Shown: positions 14,022 through 18,711 of the stretch, one piece after another
Numbering within the stretch: position 1 is the first letter of the stretch
How the letters are laid out: the number at the start of each line of letters is the position of its first letter
Source: Armatimonadota bacterium
Lineage (GTDB): Bacteria > Armatimonadota > DTGP01 > JAHWJO01
Length of the DNA: 18,711 nt
Assembly: GCA_019348365.1 (NCBI GenBank)
Contig: JAHWJO010000020.1
Span: 1 to 18,711 of the forward strand
Direction: 5' to 3'
Made by a program: the position numbers and the translations under genes
Notes under the pieces: model-generated
Seen by the model: the letters and a program-made list of their open reading frames with translations, nothing else
What the model was told of the DNA's origin: nothing
Databases searched by the model: none

Positions 14022-14145
14022 CCGCAGCGCCGCCGAATCCGAATTCCTTCATGGCCTGTCCGGTCCGCCGGAGCGTCCCCCGTCTCCGTATCAGGGATAC
14101 TCCGGGCTCCCCTTCCCTTCGATAGCCCTTCGGCCCCGCGACCTG

Positions 14146-16578
14146 GTGCTGCTGTCCGCCGTCCTCTGCCTGGCCCTGCCCGGCTCCCTCCGGGCCGCCG
14201 AACCCCCGAAGGAGGGCGACCCGCCCCCCCCCGTCCCCCCCGGCGATGTGCTGCCGGAGGTGGACCCGCTTCCGCCGGACGTTCCCTTGCCCCCCCCGGC
14301 AGGGCTTCCGCCGAGCGGCGACCCGGCAACTCCGGTGCAGCCGATCCCGTCCCCCGGCGCGTCGCCGAGGCAGCCGCTCCCGGCCACGCCGACCCCGCCG
14401 CTGACTCCCCCCTCCATCCCTACGCCCGATGTCGGCCCCCCGACGGAGACCGAGACTCCGGCGGTCCCCCCGGAGGAGCGCGGCGCGCCCGTCAACGTGA
14501 AGGGGGATTACGTCATCCATTTCCGCGACACGGGCATCGTACGGGGGCGGGGAACCCCCACCTCTCCGACCGTCCTCACTTACCGCGACGTGGTGATGAC
14601 GGCGAACGAGATGGAGGCGAACCTGAACACTCGCGACGTGTACGCAAAAGGGAACGTCGTGGTGCAGAGCGGGAACCGCACCATCCGGGGGGACGAGCTG
14701 ACGTTCAACCTCCGCACGCGGGCGTGGCGGCTGGGCGGCGGGCGCGCGTCGATCCTCCCCCGAAGGCTCGTCTCGCCGATCTACGTGAGGGGGACCGAAT
14801 TTTCCGGGCAGCCGCACCTCATCGAGGGGGAGAACGGCTCCTTCACGACCTGCGACCTGCCGGACCCCCATTACCACATCCGGGGGCGCGAGATCTCCAT
14901 CGTGCCGGAGCGGCGGGCGGTCATCAAACGGGCTTCTCTTTATTACAATAACCGCCGGCTCATCACGATCCCTCGCCTCGTGATCCCCCTCCAGCGGCAC
15001 CAGTACAATATCGTGCCCCGGTTCGGGCAGAACAACGTCGAGGGGTATTTCGTCAAGACGGCCTATTATTATCCCTCCTCTCTGGGAGACAACGGCGTCG
15101 CCCGCGTCGATCTGATGTCGAAGAAAGGTATCGGACTTGGCGTGGACCAGGGATACCGCTTCGCGAAGGGGACGGGGCAGGTCGTCCTCTACTCCGTCCT
15201 CGGGGCCGGCGCGCTCCAGGGGCGGGAGTGGAACGGCAGCCTGCGGCATCAGCAGCAGCTTGGATCGTTCGTGGCGAGCCTGCAAAGCGAGTTCCGGCGG
15301 AACAGCTACCAGTTCGCTCCGGGCTCGACCAACGTGAGCCAGATGATTGACCTGACGCGCCGCACCACGCGCGGCTCCCTCAGCTTCGGCTACCGTTCCG
15401 ACCGGTCGGGCGGGGCCGGTGTCGGAGGCTACGACCGGCAGGGGTTCACCTACGCCCAGAACCAGACGTGGGGCCGGAACTCCGCCCGCGTGAACCTCGG
15501 CCTGTTCGATACGCAGTCGTTCGGAAACCAGGAAAAGGAGCTGAACACGCAGATCAACCTCGACCGCCGCCTCCCCTCCTACGACCTCGGCCTCGCCTTC
15601 AACATGCGGAATCAGCTCGTCTCTACCGCTCCCGGCTTCCTCTCCGGGGTGGAGCGCCTGCCGGAGCTGACCTTCGCGACCCACCGCAGCCGGATCAAAG
15701 GCGGGCTCTTCCGGTATTTGCCCGGCGGGTTCGGACTGAGCGTCGGCGAGTTCCACGAACAGCCCGGCAACGTGCAGAGCATGCGGGTCCTGCTGGACCT
15801 GGGGATCGACAACCGGCGGTTCAAGATCGGGAACAGCACGCTGGACGTGAACGGGAGCTTCAAGCAGGCGGTCTACCAGACCGACGCGGCGCAGTACCTC
15901 GTCAGCGCCAACGCGAACTGGGTGACGCCGTTCACCCGGCACAACGAATTCACGGTGCGCTACGTCCTGCTCTCCCCGGAGGGGTACACCCCGTTCCGCT
16001 TCGACACGCTGGGGAAGTACCACCTCGTCACGGGGGATTTCGTTCACCGGGAGCGACGGTTCCGCGCCGCCGTCGGCACGGGGCGGGACCTGCGCGGGGG
16101 GCAGTTCGCCTGGCACGACGCTCGCGTGCGGCTTCAATACAGCCCTTCAGAGAACTTCTACCTGGCTGCCGCATCGTCGTACGACTTCAATCAGGGGAAC
16201 TGGCGGGACGTGGTAGCCGAATCCCGGATGAAGTTCGGGCTGGCGTTCCTCAACCTGGGGCTGCGGTACACTCCGTTGAGCGGGCGGGTGGGGTCGGTGC
16301 GGTGGAACCTGTTCACCCCGATTGGGAGGAAGTACTCGATCCAGACTCTCGGCGGGTGGAACGGATTTTCCCGCCAGTACGATTACCGGCTCCTCCGCTT
16401 CAACTACGAGCACCACGACTTCCGCGCCTCTCTCTCCTACGTGGATCAGGTCGGGTTCCAGAACCAGAAAGGGCTGCGGTTCATGCTTCACCTGCGCGCC
16501 CTCCCACTTCAGGAGGAGTTCGCCGTGGGTCCGTTCGGGCAGTCCCTGAGCACCACGGAGGTCGGGGAGATCTTCTGA
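14146..16578 (+). CDS. lptD: LptD-like LPS-assembly outer-membrane protein
   Basis: About 810 residues. A hydrophobic stretch LLSAVLCLALPGSLRAA followed by E is a probable signal peptide. Then comes a proline-rich linker (about 19-115), an OstA/LptA-like beta-jellyroll (about 116-290, with MEANLNTRDVYAKGNVVVQS and RTIRGDELTFNL), the LptD junction region (SFTTCDLPDPHYHIRGREI and YLP-like ITIPRLVIPLQ), and a long beta-barrel to the C-terminus. It should insert LPS into the outer leaflet. The start is uncertain: the frame is open far upstream but overlaps lptF, and there is no in-frame ATG near the signal peptide. GTG 14146 is the closest start but leaves no basic residue before the hydrophobic core; an upstream non-ATG start keeping LRPRD would fit better. 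Cysteines are scarce, so the E. coli disulfide pattern is not conserved. Probably in one operon with lptF. Confidence 0.82.
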   Translation: MLLSAVLCLALPGSLRAAEPPKEGDPPPPVPPGDVLPEVDPLPPDVPLPPPAGLPPSGDPATPVQPIPSPGASPRQPLPATPTPPLTPPSIPTPDVGPPTETETPAVPPEERGAPVNVKGDYVIHFRDTGIVRGRGTPTSPTVLTYRDVVMTANEMEANLNTRDVYAKGNVVVQSGNRTIRGDELTFNLRTRAWRLGGGRASILPRRLVSPIYVRGTEFSGQPHLIEGENGSFTTCDLPDPHYHIRGREISIVPERRAVIKRASLYYNNRRLITIPRLVIPLQRHQYNIVPRFGQNNVEGYFVKTAYYYPSSLGDNGVARVDLMSKKGIGLGVDQGYRFAKGTGQVVLYSVLGAGALQGREWNGSLRHQQQLGSFVASLQSEFRRNSYQFAPGSTNVSQMIDLTRRTTRGSLSFGYRSDRSGGAGVGGYDRQGFTYAQNQTWGRNSARVNLGLFDTQSFGNQEKELNTQINLDRRLPSYDLGLAFNMRNQLVSTAPGFLSGVERLPELTFATHRSRIKGGLFRYLPGGFGLSVGEFHEQPGNVQSMRVLLDLGIDNRRFKIGNSTLDVNGSFKQAVYQTDAAQYLVSANANWVTPFTRHNEFTVRYVLLSPEGYTPFRFDTLGKYHLVTGDFVHRERRFRAAVGTGRDLRGGQFAWHDARVRLQYSPSENFYLAAASSYDFNQGNWRDVVAESRMKFGLAFLNLGLRYTPLSGRVGSVRWNLFTPIGRKYSIQTLGGWNGFSRQYDYRLLRFNYEHHDFRASLSYVDQVGFQNQKGLRFMLHLRALPLQEEFAVGPFGQSLSTTEVGEIF

Positions 16579-16580
16579 CG

Positions 16581-16608
16581 GACGTTGGGTGTTGAGCGTT
16601 GGGTACGC
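16581..16608 (+). repeat. Heptamer tract just after the lptD stop codon
   Basis: Four phased degenerate units GACGTTG, GGTGTTG, AGCGTTG, GGTACGC start 2 nt after the TGA (16576-16578). The unit differs from the tracts after the other genes. Confidence 0.6.
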
Positions 16609-16682
16609 CCTCCTCGCCGGAGATCGTGATTAGTAAAGAGAGGGGAAGTCTCCTCCGATAATCGGTCCGTGCCTGGTTCCTT

Positions 16683-16722
16683 TATTTAACTGCGTTATCG
16701 AGTATTTAACTTCGTCATCGAG
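16683..16722 (+). repeat. Tandem duplication of a 20-nt AT-rich unit
   Basis: Two adjacent copies (16683-16702 and 16703-16722) agree at 18 of 20 positions: TATTTAACTGCGTTATCGAG, then the same with TTCGTCATCGAG at the end. It lies about 65 nt upstream of the spoIID-like start and could be a doubled binding site or a recent duplication. Confidence 0.75.
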
Positions 16723-16734
16723 ATTTTGTGGGGG

Positions 16735-16756
16735 TGCCGCGACTGCAGTCGCGGCA
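16735..16756. repeat. 22-bp perfect palindrome, REP-like
   Basis: Half-site TGCCGCGACTG followed by its exact reverse complement. The same half-site occurs, with small changes, at 8811-8833 and inverted at 8931-8953, so this is a dispersed palindromic repeat family in this genome. It lies 30 nt before the spoIID-like ATG. Confidence 0.85.
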
Positions 16757-16786
16757 GTTCCTCTTCTGAAATTATTACGGACACTT

Positions 16787-17540
16787 ATGACACTATCACC
16801 TCTCTCACCCATGCAAAAAATCCTCCCTCTCTCCAGCGTTCTGGCCCTGTCACTGGGAGCGCTGATCGTCTTCCAATCGCACGTACGCGCCACCCCCGAA
16901 TTCATCGAAGGCACGGTACGGGTGGGATTGACCGCTCCTTCTGGCACGCGCTCGGTGAACGTCATCCTCACCGGCCCTTCAGAGATCACCGAGATCGGAG
17001 GGGGCGGGAGCCGGACCCGCACCGCGCCGGTCTCCCTGACCTTCGCGATCATGGGGGGGAAGGTGCTCTGCTCGCCGCAGCAGCTCCGCTCATCCTCCGG
17101 CTTCCGCATCACCACCCCGGCGGATCGTCCCATGCAGATCGGGAAGCGGAGCTACCGGGGCACGGTGGAGATCGTGAAGGACGGGAACAGCCTGATCGTC
17201 ATCAATGAAGCGGACCTGGAAGATTACGTTTTCGGCGCGATGATTCCGGAGGGCAGCGCCTCCATGACGATAGAATCGTTGAAGGCGCTCGCCGTTGCGA
17301 TCCGGACCTATGGGGTCCGCAGCCGCCGCAAGCACAGCGGCGGCCTGTACGACGTGTGCGATACGACCCACTGCCAGGGGTACGCCGGAGTGAAATCCAA
17401 CGGCGCGGAGTGGGCGCGCGCGCCCCAGGAGGAGACGCAGGGGGAGATCCTCACCTGGGAGGGCAGCCCGATCTGGGCGGCTTACTCCACCGCTTGCGGC
17501 GGGGCCACCGCCAACAACGAAGACAGCAGCTTCGGGCAGA
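16787..17540 (+). CDS. SpoIID/LytB-domain protein, truncated at a junction
   Basis: About 250 residues are genuine. A signal peptide (about 9-35, MQKILPLSSVLALSLGALIV) precedes a SpoIID domain: EADLEDYVFGAMIPEGSASM at 141-160, where Glu155 may be the catalytic acid, SLKALAVAIRTYGV at 164-177, YDVCDTTHCQGYAGV at 188-202, and YSTACGGATANNEDS at 233-247. SpoIID domains are peptidoglycan lytic transglycosylases acting on denuded glycan; outside spore-formers their role is less clear. The expected W/FG...PYL-V segment is lost from about residue 248: the open frame continues to 17911, but this is only the antisense of nuoM. ATG 16787 and ATG 16811 are both possible starts; neither has a good ribosome site, and the second gives a cleaner signal peptide. 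Codon use (many CGG, GGG) matches the genes to its left. Confidence 0.8.
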
Positions 17541-18711
17541 CGCCCACCGCGAGCGTCGAGAACATCAGCAAACCCGCGCCCCACTTCTCGGCGGCGGTGA
17601 TCGGCGCGAGCGCCACATCGGGGAACGCCGGCACGTCTGCGCTGTCGCCTTCGCCGAAGAAGCTTTTCGTCAGCGCCCGCAACGTGAACGCCGCGACAAG
17701 CACCATGCCGAGACCGGTAATCCACACGGCGAGCGGAAACGCGCGCCAGGTGCCAATCAGGATCGTGATCTCAGCCGCGAAGCCGCTGAATCCTGGGATG
17801 CCCATCGACGCGGCGGATGCGATCACGAAGGTGAAGGCGGCGAACGGCATCGCCTTGCTCAACCGCATCGACGCTAGCGCATCGAGGTCGCGCGTGTGCG
17901 TGCGTCGGTAGATCATCCGGCCGGCGACGGCGAAGAGCAGCGCAGCGATCACGCCGTGCGAAAACATCTGAAGCACAGCTCCACCGATGCCGAGCGCGTT
18001 GGCCGTTGCCAACCCGAGGAGCACGAACCCCATGTGGCTGATGCTCGAGTAGCCGATGACGAACTTGAGATCACGCTGCCGCAACGCCACGGCTGCCGCG
18101 TAGACAATCCCGATGACAGCGAGCACTACGATCCAGCTGCGCCACATTTCGTAACCCTGCGGGAACAGGTTCATCGCCACGCGCAGTGCGCCGTACGCGC
18201 CGAGCTTCATCACAATTCCCGCGAGCAGCATCGAGCCGGCGGTCGGCGCGGCGACGTGACCGGTCGGTGCCCAGGTGTGAAACGGCCAGATGCCGGCGAG
18301 CACCGCGAAGCCGAGAAACGTCACCGGAAACGCCCACGCCTGCATCTCCGCGGAGAAATTGAACCGCGAGAGCTCGTGCAGGTCGAGTGATGCCGCACTG
18401 GCATATGCGGCCACAGCGCCGATGACGACGAGCGCTCCACCGAAGAAGGAGTAGAGCGTGAGCTTCATCGCGCCGTATTCCTTATTGGTCGATCCCCAGA
18501 TGGAGATGAGGAAATATTTCGGCACGATGACGAGCTCGTAGAAGACGAGGAGCAGAAAGAGATCGGCGCTCAGGAACACGCCATAGGAGCCGGCGACCAC
18601 CAGAAGGAGCCAGAAGAAGCACTCGTTAGGCCGCTCGTCCACGTCCCACGAGAAGAGGACCGCGCTCAGTGCGGTGATCCCGGTCACGAGCGCCATCGTC
18701 AGGCTGATGCC
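17482..18711 (-). CDS. nuoM: NADH-quinone oxidoreductase subunit M, partial
   Basis: The membrane proton-pumping antiporter-like subunit of complex I. The 5' end is beyond the right edge: the frame is open from 18711 (GISLTMALVTG), and about 90-100 N-terminal residues of a normal NuoM are missing. Recognisable are FYELVIVPKYFLI with the key Glu, GIWPFHTWAPTGHVAAPTAG, IVMKLGAYGALR with the key Lys, LKFVIGYSSISHMGFVLLG, and SMGIPGFSGFAAE. The C-terminal GVCPKLL near 17530-17548 is the last segment with family character; the remaining codons to the stop at 17482 are the antisense of the spoIID-like gene. So the true 3' end is lost as well. Codon use differs from the rest of the window (GGC, CGC, CTC and CCG preferred, few GGG or CCC), suggesting another genome. 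In its lineage, nuoL and nuoN would flank it. Confidence 0.88.
   Translation of the reverse strand, partial: GISLTMALVTGITALSAVLFSWDVDERPNECFFWLLLVVAGSYGVFLSADLFLLLVFYELVIVPKYFLISIWGSTNKEYGAMKLTLYSFFGGALVVIGAVAAYASAASLDLHELSRFNFSAEMQAWAFPVTFLGFAVLAGIWPFHTWAPTGHVAAPTAGSMLLAGIVMKLGAYGALRVAMNLFPQGYEMWRSWIVVLAVIGIVYAAAVALRQRDLKFVIGYSSISHMGFVLLGLATANALGIGGAVLQMFSHGVIAALLFAVAGRMIYRRTHTRDLDALASMRLSKAMPFAAFTFVIASAASMGIPGFSGFAAEITILIGTWRAFPLAVWITGLGMVLVAAFTLRALTKSFFGEGDSADVPAFPDVALAPITAAEKWGAGLLMFSTLAVGVCPKLLSSLLAVAPPQAVE

Noticed and set aside
13852..16137. A 761-codon minus-strand open frame opposite lptF/lptD
   Set aside because: The translation has no recognisable domain and is biased in the way expected of antisense to a GC-rich gene. 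The plus strand carries clear LptF and LptD family features.
17541..17911. C-terminal extension of the spoIID-like frame
   Set aside because: It is exactly antisense to well-conserved nuoM sequence, so it is not a real part of the protein.

Overview
The window reads as GC-rich bacterial chromosome from a diderm (outer-membrane) organism. LptF-like and LptD-like lipopolysaccharide-export genes sit side by side (12887-16578), and the rest is mostly housekeeping: galT, a tRNA-dihydrouridine synthase, type III pantothenate kinase, two tRNAs and a dicarboxylate/amino-acid symporter. Uma2-family genes, abundant short intergenic repeats and the ABC-2 operon style would suit a deep-branching lineage such as Armatimonadota, but that assignment is only an impression.

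Layout. (a) 258-3567, minus strand: a compact operon of ABC ATPase, ABC-2 permease and a single-pass membrane TPR protein of unknown role. (b) 4120-5211, plus: galT, tail-to-tail with an Uma2-family nuclease-fold gene (5193-5801, minus) that carries an in-frame TAG. (c) 5827-9554, minus: dus, coaX, a YkgJ-type cysteine-cluster protein translationally coupled to a DUF951 protein, and an HNH endonuclease. The two large spacers in this block are bracketed by inverted short-period repeat tracts and contain hairpins. (d) 9555-10350: a gene-free, hairpin-rich stretch with an intrinsic terminator on the minus strand. (e) 10311-10594, plus: a complete tRNA transcription unit (sigma70-type promoter, tRNA-Ser(GCU), tRNA-Arg(GCG), intrinsic terminator), followed by a GNAT acetyltransferase and a convergent DAACS symporter. 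(f) 12857-16578, plus: lptF-like and lptD-like genes. (g) 16787 to about 17540: a SpoIID-type protein that is cut off in mid-domain. (h) about 17530-18711, minus: 3' part of nuoM, with different codon habits.

Most notable points. First, an abrupt junction near 17.53 kb joins an incomplete spoIID-like gene tail-to-tail with nuoM; it looks like an assembly chimera or a recombination scar, so the last 1.2 kb may be from another genome. Second, four genes have a degenerate 7- or 8-nt tandem tract that overlaps or starts at the stop codon, each with a different repeat unit, and two of these have an inverted partner across the spacer. Third, the tRNA-Ser has a G3:U70 pair, the classic alanine identity element, and the tRNA-Arg has the anticodon GCG. 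Fourth, the DUF951-ykgJ pair has a promoter so close to the ATG that its mRNA should be leaderless. No CRISPR array, phage or insertion sequence was seen.
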